From contig JALIGW010000002.1 of assembly GCA_023053685.1 (NCBI GenBank), forward strand, positions 172,227,430 through 172,291,429: DNA of 64,000 bases, given 5' to 3'. The notes beneath the pieces were generated by a model. It ran no database searches and was not told where the DNA came from. It was given only the letters and a program-made list of their open reading frames with translations. This document shows positions 45,868-57,235 of the stretch, piece by piece. Source of the stretch: Diadophis punctatus similis (lineage: Eukaryota > Chordata > Lepidosauria > Squamata > Dipsadidae). Position 1 is the stretch's first letter; every line of letters begins with the position of its first letter. Position numbers and translations under genes: made by a program.

Positions 45868-45952
45868 AGATGGGAGTTTTTAAGAAGAGATTGGTATAGA
45901 GTTTCCTGCCTGAGCAGGGGGTTGAAGACCTCCAAGGTCCCTTCCAACTATT
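45868..45952 (+). mobile_element. CR1 3' end running into a microsatellite
   Basis: GTTTCCTGCCTGAGCAGGGG, GAAGACCTCCAAGGTCCC and CCAACTATTCT, the CR1 tail, followed directly by (ATTCT)n. Confidence 0.88.
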
Positions 45953-46060
45953 CTATTCTATTCTATTCTATTCTATTCTATTCTATTCTATTCTATTCTA
46001 TTCCATTCCATTCCATTCCATTCCACTCTCCACTCTCCACTCTCCACTCTCCACTCTCTT
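45950..46060 (+). repeat. (ATTCT)n-(ATTCC)n-(CCACTCT)n compound microsatellite
   Basis: About ten ATTCT units grade into five ATTCC and then about four CCACTCT units. CR1-tail AATAG-type repeats are a known feature of snake genomes. Confidence 0.96.
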
Positions 46061-46139
46061 ATTATCTGTATGGGGGAAAAAACAGTGCCTACATTGTTGA
46101 TACACAATCAGCAGGATAAAGATAAAGGTAACATTAAGG

Positions 46140-46510
46140 TACAGTTTAGTTTATTGGAATTTCTATGCCGTCCAACTCCCAGAGGGACTCTGGGCGGCTC
46201 ACAGTAAGGCACAGAAACAACAATCAATAAAAACAATTTAAAAGCATATTGAAAAGTACAATACAATATTTAAAAAGGACTTTCACTCCAACATGCATAC
46301 ATGGGCCGATCTAACAAGACCATATCTTCGGGTCATTGGCCCCATGCCTGCCGGAAAAGCCAGGTCTTAAGCTCTTTCCGGAAGGCCAGTAAGGTGGGGG
46401 TAGTATGGATCTCGGGAGGTAGTTGGTTCCAAAGGGTCGGAGCCGCTACAGAGAAGGCCCTCCCCCACGGACCCGCCAGCCGACATTGTCTAGCTGACCG
46501 GACCTTTTTA
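46140..46510 (-). mobile_element. L2-like LINE 3' region
   Basis: Reads on the minus strand. Plus-strand words are GAGGGACTCTGGGCGGCTCA, TTAAGCTCTTTCCGGAAGGC and GTTGGTTCCAAAGGGTCGGA, typical of reptile L2/CR1-group LINEs ending in a GCCGCCCAGAGTC-type tail. Confidence 0.65.
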
Positions 46511-47335
46511 AACTATTTAGTTTAAACTAAATTTTTAATTTTAGATTTTTAATCTATTTAGTTTAAAAATCTAAATCAGCCTGAACAGTAGATGACTAAT
46601 GGAAGTCCTGGAGGAACCACACAGTGAAGCAAACGAAAAATATCTCCATTTCTATCAATTGTGAAGCCACCTCCACATTCTAGAATACAGAAAGATTGAT
46701 TTACAACACCCAGTCTTCATGCAGGCATACAACTACAGTAAGTAGATGATCACATAGAGAAGATTGGAATGGAGAACCAGCCTTGCTTCATAGAGCAGTG
46801 ATGAAAGAAAGGAATACAATATTCTCAGCTGAGCCTCACAGTGGGTAGAGAGTTGGGCTCTTTTGACATGGAAGATCATATTTTTGAATTTAGAAACAAA
46901 ACCGAAAACAACACATTATCATCTGAATTCGAAATACATTTACATAGTATACATGTTAAGGTGTTACAGTGTGAAAATACCTAAGCATAGATTTCCTGTT
47001 ATTTATGAATGTGGCTAGAAGTTTAGGTTACATTCTATTCTATTAGATTAAAAGAATAATTTACAGAGTGGCATATGTAACAGCCTACACCAATAATATG
47101 AACAACAAAACCAAGAAATAAACATCAAATTCTACTGAGCTACAATGGCTAAAACCGTCTTTCAGGATCATGAGTTAGGAAAAAAGAAATTACTATACCT
47201 ATCACAAGATTAAATTCAGGTGTAATTTACAACTATTGTTACATATGCTACTCTGTAAATGTTTCATATATATTAAACCTAAAGTATGCACAGATTTTAC
47301 TAATATTTGGGCTATTCCTTTAAAAAAAGAATATG
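46511..47335. other. Intergenic, AT-rich
   Basis: An AT-rich inverted repeat lies at 46505-46575 (TTAGTTTAAAC / GTTTAAA words). Otherwise nothing recognised. Confidence 0.5.
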
Positions 47336-47343
47336 ATGTAAGT

Positions 47344-47702
47344 CAGGGGCGGGTTCCTCTTACCTGCCTACCAGTGCGCTGCACTCGCATCATCACACAT
47401 GTGCAGGAAGCAAAAAATCGGCGAAATCTCGCAAGGGGACGCCCATGATTTTGGTAATTTTTTGCTTCCGCACATGCGCGGAAGCAAAAATTCACTGAAA
47501 TCTCATGCGCGTGCGCATCCCTCGCAAGATTTTGCTTCTGCACATGCGCAGGAAGCAAAAAAAGGCCAAAAATCGGGAAAAAAGATGGCGCCGCATGACG
47601 GACCGGCGAAGATAGTACCAGAGCCGTCACGTGCAAATTGCGCAATCGGCGGGCCGCTACCAGGACGACAGAGTGGACCACACTGGTAGGAACCCACCAC
47701 TG
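47344..47702. mobile_element. hAT element (GGGTTCCT family), 359 bp
   Basis: Termini CAGGGGCGGGTTCCTCTTAC and GGTAGGAACCCACCACTG, duplication ATGTAAGT/ATGTAAGC (7 of 8; 47336-47343, 47703-47710). The interior has repeated TTTTGCTTCCGCACATGCGC blocks and AAAGATGGCGCCGC. Confidence 0.9.
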
Positions 47703-47710
47703 ATGTAAGC

Positions 47711-48477
47711 ACTGAAACAAATTTTTGATCTATAAAAGTGACTTCTTCCATTTCACAGACTCTCCTTTGATTACAATTTCTCACTCTCGCACACTTCTTT
47801 CCACTGTGACTTAGGGGATAATTTACAACAGCATCTACAATGATTAGATAATTGGTTGAAAACATACATAATATATTATGATTCTACTTGGGTCTCATGG
47901 AAGTCAAATGATCAGAACAGCTGCGAATGGAAAGAAAATGGAAACTGAACTAAGCATTGTTTTTAAATATGTTTCTTAAAACATCTTAGAACAAACATAT
48001 TAACCCATTCTTTTTATAATTGGTGAGCACTTTTCAGACCCTTCACAGCAAAAAAGAATTGTGCCATTAAAACAGCAGATACAGATATAGATACTCCTAG
48101 ATAAAATGAAATTCTTACTACCTTATTTGTATATTTTCTACAGCAAAAACCAAGGAATCCATCTAGTGGTCACTGAAGGAATCACCATTACCAATAGATT
48201 AGAATGATTATCAATAGAATAGATTAACCAATGTAAGCAATATTAGAGTGAGAAGTCAGATAAAAGGGGTAAGGTTTTCTTTTGCGATTTTCATATAGCC
48301 TGAAGGAAATGTGGGATATATATGCACAGCTGTTACACTACTCTTACATAAAATTACAAATTATTTTAAATTATCCCATTTTTAATATTTTATTATATTG
48401 ATTAAATTGTCCATCACCCAGAGCTCCTCTATAAGGGGGATGGGCTGTTAAGAAGTTTGATATATAAAGTAATTAAA
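47711..48477. other. Intergenic, nothing recognised
   Basis: AT-rich, no element seen. Confidence 0.5.
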
Positions 48478-48588
48478 AAGAAAAGAAAAGAAAAGAAGAA
48501 GGGAAGGGAAGGGAAGGGAAGGGAAGGGAAGGGAAGGGAAGGGAAGGGAAGGGAAGAGAAGAGAAGAGAAGAGAAGAGAAGAGAAGAT
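48478..48588 (+). repeat. Purine microsatellite (AAAAG)(GGGAA)(GAGAA)
   Basis: About 110 bp of pure purine on the plus strand in pentanucleotide blocks. It could form triplex or H-DNA. Confidence 0.97.
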
Positions 48589-49092
48589 AGCTAAATCTAA
48601 TTTATATAAATAGCAGTCATATCTTTCTGTATTTTTTCAACATCTTCATTCACCAATTCAAATACATTGTCTTTTGCTCCTTAAACTTTTCATCTCTTTG
48701 TTTTTAGGATTTCATCTAGTCCTTCCAATCACAATTTGTTTTTCAGTCTTTCCCTTCCTCTGGATCCCATTCACGTTTCCTTCATATATTGTTTTGTTTC
48801 CCGATTCAATTCTTTCCATTCTCTCTAAAAGACCAAATCATTTCAACATGCTCCTTTCCTGACTGCAAATCATTCAGATTTTGGGCCAATGACACAGCAT
48901 CATCAGGACAAACATCAGCCTCCCTAAACCAACAGTTATAATGTTACCACATGCATTCCTTATGCATTTAAGAATATATGTAGAAATATGCCCGCACATG
49001 TCTGTGCGTGATATGTGCAACAAATAAAGAAGTGTAATATAACAAACAAATTTTGCATAATTTTTCTTCTACTTTTTTGAGAGTTAAAGTGT
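48589..49092. other. Intergenic, nothing recognised
   Basis: T-rich, AT-rich; no element seen. Confidence 0.5.
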
Positions 49093-49395
49093 GTGTGGCT
49101 CAGGGGCGGGTTCCTAATTTTTTTACTTATTTTGTGGGTGTGGCTTGCCAGCCATGTGACCGGGTGGGCGTGGCTTGCCAGCCATGTGACCGGGTGGGTG
49201 TGGCTTGCCGGTCATATATTAGTTATTTCAGAGAGATGTTACTACTATTTTTGCTATTTTATACCTTACATGAAAAGCTTTGCATACAAAGTGTGTGTTA
49301 CACCATGGCAACACAGCAACCTTTATATGCAGAAAATGCTATATTTAAAAGACAAGCAAGTCTCATACAGCATTTTTGGTTTCAGTCATGGATTC

Positions 49396-49466
49396 CTTAG
49401 ACGAAAATATTGAGGACTGTTAAAAGAACAGTATCTTTTAACAGTCCTCAATGTTTTTGTCTAAAG
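49396..49466. repeat. 71-nt hairpin, about 31-bp stem
   Basis: Left arm 49396-49426 and right arm 49435-49466 pair over almost their whole length (AATATTGAGGACTGTTAAAA with its complement) around the loop AACAGTAT. The size is like a pre-miRNA, but expression is unknown. Confidence 0.6.
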
Positions 49467-49847
49467 AATAACAGTATAAAACTGTATAAAATTAACAGTA
49501 TAAAAAGTTAAGCTTTCGGAAAACACCCACTTTGGGAAGCTTTAGGCAAAAGCGAAGGAAAAGTGTCAAATGCGAGCTTCTTATTATTTTCAAACAAAAG
49601 GACAAGGGAAGATTTAATTGTCAGGTTTTCAGTTTTTCCAGGCAAGCAGGCAGTTGACTAAGCAGCTTCCAACGGGATGCGGGAAGAGAAAGAGGAGGCA
49701 CAAAGAAACTTTCAGGACTTGCTCAGTACAAGACATTTCCACCGGGTGCGTTGCTAGAAACCGAGACTTTTGGGGAGAAACCGGGACTTATTCCTCATCT
49801 GAATCCTTAGCCTGGATGGGGTGAGGGTCGGTGGGGGGCATACTCAC

Positions 49848-50054
49848 TGGCTCATTCAGTGTGATGGCCATCTCCTCTTCTTCATACTCGGGCCTGTCGA
49901 GAGAGTCGCCTTCATCCCCCGGCTGGAAGCGGCGGCTGCGGAGGCGGCAGCAGAGGAGGGAAGCTCCCGGCAGTATTGATGGTGATGCCGCCACCGCCGC
50001 TCCACAGGGACAGGCCTGGAGCCCATCGTGAGCGAGCCCAGGGTCTTCTCCCAC
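49848..50054 (-). pseudogene. Exon-like captured segment inside hAT derivative
   Basis: On the minus strand a frame reads RRFQPGDEGDSLDRPEYEEE then EMAITLNEP, ending exactly at a canonical donor GTGAGT (plus 49847-49842). Upstream is GC-rich, 5'-exon-like sequence. The acidic, non-repetitive peptide is unlike transposon sequence. Source gene not recognised. The frame continues 16 codons past the donor to a stop at 49788. Capture of a host exon is inferred. Confidence 0.35.
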
Positions 50055-50661
50055 CCCGGGCTCATTAAAGATGGGGAAGGGTGGGAGGAGCCGGAGGGCG
50101 GCAGCCGAGGCTAACGGCCTCGGGAGCTTGGCAGCGGCCGGAGAAGCAGGGGGGCATTGCCCACCCGCAATGCAGCCTCCCGCAGCGGGAGCAGCAAGAC
50201 CGCTGCAGCGGTTCTTCTAGGAGGCTCCGTCCGGCCTGAATGCTTCTCCCCATTCGATGATCCTAGGCTCCTGCCACCCATTCCCCCTCCCCTCAGCAGC
50301 TCGAGAAGCCTCGAACGTGCAAAAATGCCTAGAATCATCACCGCACGTTCGTGGCTTCTCAGACTGCTGAAGGGAGGGGAACTGAGATAGGTCCTGCCGC
50401 CCGTTCTTTCAGCGACTCACGCGCTCCCTCAGCCATCCTCCCCTGCTTGGACTCACTGTGGGGTAGGAAGGCAGCGCATGTGCAGTGCCGGAAACTCGGC
50501 TTCTGGGCATGCGCAGAAGAAAATTTTTTAAAAAAATTAATTTTTTTTTAAAATGGCGGCGCCCAGGCAACCGACCGCACCGGTACTGTGATGTCACCAG
50601 CAGGCCGCTACTGGTGCTATAGAGTGGACCGCACTGGTAGGAACCCATCACTGGTGCGGAT

Positions 50662-51711
50662 GTGTGTGCATGTGTGCATGAGCACACAAGAGAGAGGGAG
50701 AGAGAAGAGAAAGCAGTGCTAATACCTTTATGATTTGTTGCCCATGTGGTGGTGGTAGTAGCTTTAAACTGAAAGTAGCAAAACGAAATGCATAAACAGA
50801 AAACAGACTAGGTCAGAAGTAGAAACCATGCATTTATTACTTTAAATAGCAACAAAGAGCCCAACACTAACAATTAAGGATCTGAAAAAGAGCCGTTGCC
50901 AATATTTTTACACTCCAGGGAGAAGGCAAATAAAATGTTTCCTGAACTCACTACAGAAAACACGAGCTCCTTGCCTTAACCTCCTTGTATGGTTTATGCT
51001 TTCTTCTTGTGCCTCCACCCACAGGCAGCATCTTGGCAATCACAAGTGGGAAAGCCAGCCCCAGGCAGTTGGGTGGGAACACGATACTCCAAGGCAGTGA
51101 GAATGCTAGGCTGTCCAAGCATTTGAAGCTGCCAAGGTCAGCTATTGTTCAAGAGGTTATAAATAGTCTCCTGCTGGTAATCACCAGCCCCTACCTATTT
51201 CCTCCCCCTTTTTTAATGAGCAACAGTTGTCACTCTCCTGAGATAAGGAAAGTGAAACAAAAAAACAAAACAAAATGCAAAGGACGACTATAGGGCAGCC
51301 TACAGTAATCTCTTGAATTCCGAGGAGAACGCCATGCACACTTCCACTTGATATCATAACAGACACCGAGTACAAGGTGACAGGGGAGTTTCTGTAAATA
51401 GGGAGAAAATACCAAAATGGCATCCAGATTGCATCACATCCTAATTTTTTTCCCCTTTTTCTCAGGGACCAAGGGACAGCAAATTAAGGTACTCGTTGTT
51501 CTTGTCTTGTTTCCAAAGCCTTATTTATCAGGACACTGCTTGGAAAATATTGTTAGGCTTTATAGGACAAAAAGCAATATATTCATAAATATTGTTGGAT
51601 TTGTGTCTCTGTTGACACTGCAGCTTCAAATCCTATTTGCAAGCCTCTTCTTTGGTGCATATATGCCAAAAGTTTCCAAAAGATAAATAATGAATATTCC
51701 TCAGTAAATTT
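50662..51711. other. Intergenic, nothing recognised
   Basis: Higher-complexity sequence than its neighbours around 50990-51400, but I see no homologous protein and no named repeat. Confidence 0.45.
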
Positions 51712-51931
51712 AATAGCAATAGCACTTAGACTTATATACCGCTTCATGGTGCTTTACAGCCCTCTCTAAGCGGTTTACAGAGTTCAGCATATTGCCCCCA
51801 ACAATCTGGGTCCTCATTTTACCCACCTCGGAAGGATGGAAGGCTGAGTCAACCTTGAGCCGGTGAGATTTGAACAGCTGAACTGCTGAACTGCAGTGCT
51901 GCATTTTAACCACTGCGCCACCTCGGCTCTT
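51712..51931 (-). mobile_element. Sauria-type SINE, minus strand
   Basis: Plus strand begins AATAGCAATAGCACTTAGAC and ends CCACTGCGCCACCTCGGCTC, the reverse complement of the copy at 28503. Confidence 0.93.
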
Positions 51932-54409
51932 ACTGATGATTAAATGCAGAGAGATATCTTTCAGCTTATATCTAGCCACTGGCCTACCTGGTCTATACCT
52001 AGCTCTCATATTTAAACAAGAGAGTACTCTCGTATGGCTTTTTACGATGTGTTTGATCTTGGCAAGCTGATGGGCTGTGAATGCTGAAGAATCAGTATGC
52101 AAACTTTAAAATGCTAATGCCCATTAAATGATCACCTGTCATATGTCAATGGCATTCTTCCATTGCAGCTTCCAAACCGAAGCAAATTGAGATTGGGCAA
52201 AGCTGGAATCAGGCACCTGGACATTCCACGTTGGTGCTTCCAATTTAAGTCTGACACAGCCTATATTATAATTCCAGTATGGTGCTGATTAAGCTGTCCC
52301 TACCAGGTGTTACCCCCATATTCTCTTACACCACTCCATCAGCCACCACCTGGCCTGCCACTTCAATTTCACTGCAGTTCTTGTGGAGAAAAGGAATCTT
52401 TTGAAAGAAGTCCAAAAGCAATACTTTGGTTGCCTGCTATGTGTTAGCTTAGCTGAAATTCAATCCTTGACAATGTTATCAGGATCTGCATTGGTGGAAA
52501 CTAAAATGGAGAACGGTAGGCATGCCGCCATGTCAAATACAGTTTGAAAAGGCCTCCTGCTCATCCCCATGTGGCTGCTATGGGTGAATTGTGGAGTACG
52601 GGTGAAGCCATGTGGTCTCAGTAGTACCTGGTGAGTCTGATCTGGTTCAAACATTAGAAACTTAACTAGTATTCTACATTTAATTCCAATACAAAGTAAA
52701 TAATTTTGCCACCAAATTGCTAGTGATAAATCAGTATTACCATTGATTTACTATAATATTAAAAATGTGAAGGATTTTTTGAAAACATCTATATGCTTAT
52801 AAGTTTAGAAAAGCTTAATCAGAAATATTACTGAATCCAGATCTCTAAAGTATAACTTTTTTTTTAAAGTTCACATTGCTAGTAAGGAAACAAACCATGA
52901 AATTCTGAAAAAACACCTTTTACCCAAATCTTAAATTATCACAGTAGGAAAAAGAAGTTAAAATAGTTCAAGCAATTCGTTTTTCTTAAGGTTGATGGTA
53001 ATATTAATTCACTTTACACAAAGAACTGTATTGCAGTCTTAATTTTCTCTATATTTGAAAGAAAATTCTTTACTTATCCACATCAATATAATATCAGTGA
53101 ACATCAAGAGAACTGGAGCTGAAATGGGCCAGTTAAGAGAGATGAGAGAGCAGCATCACACATGCAGAAATTGTATTACTAATTCATCCTTTTCCAAAAA
53201 GTTCCATAATGATTGAGCAACCTCAGTTTACAAAATGTTGAATTGGAGTGGGGAAAGTGGGTAGAGTAGGAAAAAAAGAGAGCATTTTGGAGAAAAATCA
53301 AGCCTGGAACTATAAAAAGGAGGCACAAGTGGAAAGATAATTTGTAAGTCTTCCTTCTTATTGATAGTCACAATATATATTGCTTTGCTTTCATGTTTTA
53401 ATAAAAAAGTAAAATGTATTCTTTAAACATTTTCTTTCTAGACTGTAAAATTCTGCTAGCATATGCCATGCTTCATAAACCTAAGCTTGGTGGAATTCAA
53501 CTTAAACATTTAATTGCCTAATTCCATTGCTGAGAGCACTGGGGTGAACAGGGCATTTAATGGCTGCTCCCCTTGATCATGTGTTTCACAAATGCTATAG
53601 AAACATCTTTGTGCCCCAGACTCCTAATTGCAATGAAAATGTTTTAAAACCCGTAACTGCATCAATTAGAGCATTAGTTGTTATTACAACTTCAGTGTGC
53701 CGTTTAGATGGTGGCGTGCCTCTCACCAGCTTGCCAACTCACTAGAGAGATAATTACAATGCTTCCTTACCTTTTAAGCTTCCCGATGAGATGAGATTCT
53801 GCCTGGAATCAATGCCTGCCAAGATGCCTGTTGAAATTTCCTCAGGAAGTAGTTAAAGAGCGCTATAAAATGGAACTAATTTAGAAAGCAAAAGAAATCT
53901 TGCTCTAATTTCCAGGCACAAATGGCATCAAAGAAGAACAAACAGCTGGATTCCCCAAATATTCTGCCATCACAACCCTCATGGGAGCAAGCAGGGTGTG
54001 GCCCACTCATATAATCAGAGGCCTGTGCTGTACTCCTAGGGCCTAGGCACCAGTTTCAAGTAGGGAAAGAGAAAAGAATAAGAAAAACGGGGATCAGAAG
54101 TAGGGCAGTATGCATTAAATCCTTCCATTGGAGGATTTTATTTAATTACCTTTACATCTCCCAAGGTTTCAGGGCACTGTGCCACAGCTGGGAATGTTAA
54201 AAACTAAAGATAATGAATCAGCTTGAAATTAAGTAACTCAGCATTCGAAGTGCGTTTGTTCACATGTTAAATGTGCTCCATGATTCCATATGGAATGTGA
54301 CATAAATAATTTTTATTTTATTTATTTATGAAGGAAATGTATGTGGCCATCCAGCTCAGTCATGGTGATTCCAGGCATCTTACAGAAATAAAATCCCAAA
54401 CGTAAATCC
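51932..54409. other. Intergenic, no repeat recognised; candidate conserved non-coding block
   Basis: Largest repeat-free stretch downstream of TGFBI. 53450-53950 is notable for unique sequence with many homeodomain-type TAATTG/TAATTA/CAATTA words and no coding frame. Whether it is conserved cannot be seen from one sequence. Confidence 0.4.
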
Positions 54410-54417
54410 CTATGAAC

Positions 54418-54741
54418 CAGAGGTGGGTTCCTGCCTGTTTTTGCCGGTGCGGTTAATAGCTGTTGTTCGGCGCAGAGCCGAAGACGCTGCTACCATTCGC
54501 GGCGCAGGAGCTTTCCCCGGGCGGTTTCCCCGCCCGCATGGATGCTGCCAATTGCGTTCTTTTGCCCTCTGCGCATGCAGAAACACTTTGCGCATGCGCA
54601 GAGGGCAAAAGAACGCAAACGGCGGCGTCCATGCGGGCGGCGGCAGCGCCCGGGGAAAGCCCCCGCGCCGCGAATGGCAGCAGCGTCTTCGGCTCTGCAC
54701 CAAACAACAGCTATTAACCGCACTGGCAGGAACCACCTCTG
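54418..54741. mobile_element. hAT element that is one long palindrome, 324 bp
   Basis: Termini CAGAGGTGGGTTCCTGCC and GGCAGGAACCACCTCTG, exact 8-bp duplication CTATGAAC (54410-54417, 54742-54749). Nearly the whole element is an inverted repeat about a centre near 54580. The core has TTTTGCCCTCTGCGCATGC and GCGCATGCGCAGAGGGCAAA. The open frames on both strands mirror each other. Confidence 0.94.
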
Positions 54742-54992
54742 CTATGAACCCCCAGCCCTCGGGTGACATCAATCCAACCAAATCACTTCGTGGGTTCCCT
54801 GTCACCCTGAGGTCTCTAGGCCTGCTGGCTATTTGAAAGAGTGTAAAAGTGGGAGGCCAATCTTATTTTTGCAGGGCTGATGTTGCACAGGCTGGGAGTC
54901 TGGGACCCACCATGGAGAAGGATGAGAGAGGGGATCCGTAACCTACCCTGTTTCCCTGTGCGGGGGGGGGGATACAGCTCCAGCCCCCTCCC
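54742..54992. other. Unassigned stretch between hAT and LTR
   Basis: No recognised element. On the minus strand it lies just 3' of the LTR and could be retroviral leader sequence, but no primer-binding site is evident. Confidence 0.35.
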
Positions 54993-55988
54993 TGTCACAG
55001 GTTTTATTCGTTTGATATGTCTTGGTAGCGTTTTTGTTTAATTTTCCTTTTATATCTCCCTGACCAAGGGTTGCACCCCCTGTTTCACTTTTCTCTCTCT
55101 TTAGAGGCTTGCTTCTTACTTCTTCTTCAATAGCTCTAAGCTCTGCAGGATTGTTTAAGATTTGCTTTATGTGAGGAATAGACAGACGTTGACACGTTTC
55201 TTGAACAAACTATTAAACAGTTTATTTAAATACAACTTCTCAGTAATTGTCAAGTGAATTTGTTACAGACACCAGCTCTTTAATTCTTTCTTTTTCTTTT
55301 TCCTTCCTCTCTGAGACTCTTTGCTTTCCTAACTAACCCTAAACAAATCTCATTCTTCTTTGTTTCTAGACCTATAGATAAGAGCACGTTTCACCGTTTA
55401 TCTCTATCCACAGATTATTCAATATATATCAATCACTCTTGTTCCCTGACCCTGGCACCTGCTTCCCACAGAACTGCCTAAGGCCTAACTTCTCTATAAA
55501 TCTTCCCTCTTTTGGAAGTCACACACAGAGCTCCTCAGCTCTTCTCACTAATACAGACAGAGAGCTTTCTTCTAGCTCTTCTTACTAAATCCTTCCCTAC
55601 TGGAAGTTACCACATATCAGAGAGAGCTCTTCTTCTAGCTCTTCTCACTAGCTCTTTCTTCTATTGGAAGTTACCTCATAACATAACATAGCTTTCCTTC
55701 TTTGACAATTACTTCATAACATTACAGAGAGCTCCACTTTTCTCTCAGCCAGGCCTTTTATAGTTCCTGGCCCTGCTATCTATGCTCCTATTGGCTGTCT
55801 CTTATGATGTCATCTATCCCCCCTCCCTTCTGGAGCACTGGGATAAACACCTCCCCCTTCCTACTTACCTTGTATTTTAAAGCTGTCTGGCTCTATACTT
55901 ACTTGCTTAAACAGTTCCTTTTAACAACATTTTAACTTTATACAATAACTTACTATTTTACATTCAGTACCTGTATGTGGGCACCACA
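54993..55988 (-). mobile_element. LTR-like element, about 1 kb
   Basis: On the minus strand: start TGTGGTGCCCAC, a CCAAT box (CAGCCAATAGGAG, plus 55785-55797), a TATA box (ACTATAAAAGGCCTGG, plus 55751-55766), then TTTAAATAAACTG as a polyadenylation-type signal (near 55220) and an end CCTGTGACA. Flanks do not form a target duplication, so the boundaries are uncertain or one side is internal sequence. Endogenous retrovirus or Gypsy class unresolved; no gag, pol or env frame is in view. Confidence 0.55.
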
Positions 55989-56196
55989 CCCTGCTTTGGT
56001 GGGTTGGGTAGATGTAACTGGGAAAAGATGGTCCTTCAAATAGCCTGGCATGTGCTTCCCTGGGAAGTCTTCTCTATGAAGTATTCCAAAGCTATGGAAT
56101 CACTGCAGAGAATGTGGTAGGGTAGATGAATTTCAAGAGTTCACACAATAAATTATTTTTTAATAAATGCCTGAGAAGTCCTTAGGGTTTTCGTAA

Positions 56197-56546
56197 GGTA
56201 AAGGTAAAGGTTCCCCCGCACATGTGTGCTAGTTGTTTCTGGCTCTAAGGATGGTGCTCATCTCCGTTTCTAAGCCGAAGAGCCAGCGCTGTCCGAAGAC
56301 GTCTCCATGGCCATGTGGCCGGCATGACTAAACACCGAAGATGCACAGAGCGCTGTTACCTTCCCACCAAAGTGGTCCCTATTTTTCTACTTGCATTTTT
56401 TATGTGCTTTCGAACTGCTAGGTTGGCAGAAGCTGGGACAAGTAACGGGAGCTCACTGTTATGCGGTGCTAGGGATTCGAACCGCTGAACTGCCGACCTT
56501 CTGATCAACAAGCTCAGCGTCTTAGCCACTGAGCCACCACGTCCCA
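56197..56546 (-). mobile_element. tRNA-derived SINE, minus strand
   Basis: On the minus strand it begins GGGACGTGGTGGCTCAGTGG (box A) with GGTTCGAATCCCTAGC (box B). The body ends in CCTTTACCTTTACC. Flanked by AGGGTTTT (56184-56191, 56548-56555). A tRNA-headed family distinct from the Sauria SINE body. Confidence 0.88.
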
Positions 56547-56555
56547 CAGGGTTTT

Positions 56556-57235
56556 GGTGCAGCAGACTAATAACATAATAACATGTGGAACACTACTGTT
56601 ACATGGATCAAGAGTAGGTTAAGAACTGTACCCGTGAATACTTATGTGTGATTCACATGCATCAAACTAACAAGACTTGTTGAGTAGAAATTTATATTCC
56701 TGGATCCTATTTATATATGTGTGTGTGTGTGTGTGTGTAAATGGGTTACTTTTTTTATCTGCAGGGGTTATAAAATAGCACATAGAAGAAAGGCTCAAGA
56801 TTCAAAAAGATCCTCAACAATATGAAACTTGGTAATATCTGACATTCAGTTCCAAAAACCAAAGACCTAAGAAGACAACCAAAGAAATCAGGTTTGAGAA
56901 CAGAATTTTTTTTAAAAATTCATTTATTATATTTCTACGCTGCCCAGTCTGGAGAGGCTGTAGGTGCTAAATAATCTCATAAAATAAAACATCAATAAAA
57001 AGGAAAAGGAAAAAACAAACACAAGAATATATAACAATTAGTCAAAGGATAAAAACATAAAATTAAAGATGTGACAAAAATCTAATGTCTTCATATATTA
57101 CAAGATGAAGATGAACAGGAAGCAGTAAATAGTTATTTACAGTATGAATGCATTTAGGCTGCATTCACTGACGTAAGTATGTAAGGCAGATCACAGGACA
57201 CCTGTCTACTTACACTCAACACTAGTCTGTACTAA
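56556..57235. other. Intergenic with (GT)n and a possible LINE tail
   Basis: (TG)n at 56719-56738. 56925-57060 (ATATTTCTACGCTGCCCAGT and AATAAAACATCAATAAAAAG) may be an L2-like 3' end on the minus strand, at low confidence. Confidence 0.4.

Larger units (their letters stand above)
49101..50653. mobile_element. 1.55-kb hAT derivative (long form of the 4599-5115 element)
   Basis: Termini CAGGGGCGGGTTCCTAATTT and GGTAGGAACCCATCACTG, duplication GTGTGGCT/GTGCGGAT (6 of 8). 50117-50653 matches the short copy at 4599 closely (CCTCGGGAGCTTGGCAGCGG, GCTTCTCCCCATTCGATGAT). 49216-50115 has no counterpart there and carries a hairpin and an exon-like segment. A 29-bp tandem repeat (GTGGCTTGCCAGCCATGTGA unit) lies at 49134-49215. 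No transposase recognised. Confidence 0.8.

Noticed and set aside
54410..54836. Mirror-image open frames (84-137 codons)
   Set aside because: Produced by the palindromic hAT element; the plus and minus peptides begin identically (MFGAEPKTLLPFAA).
56440..56546. True tRNA gene on the minus strand
   Set aside because: Box A and box B are part of a longer SINE with a non-tRNA body and flanking duplication.
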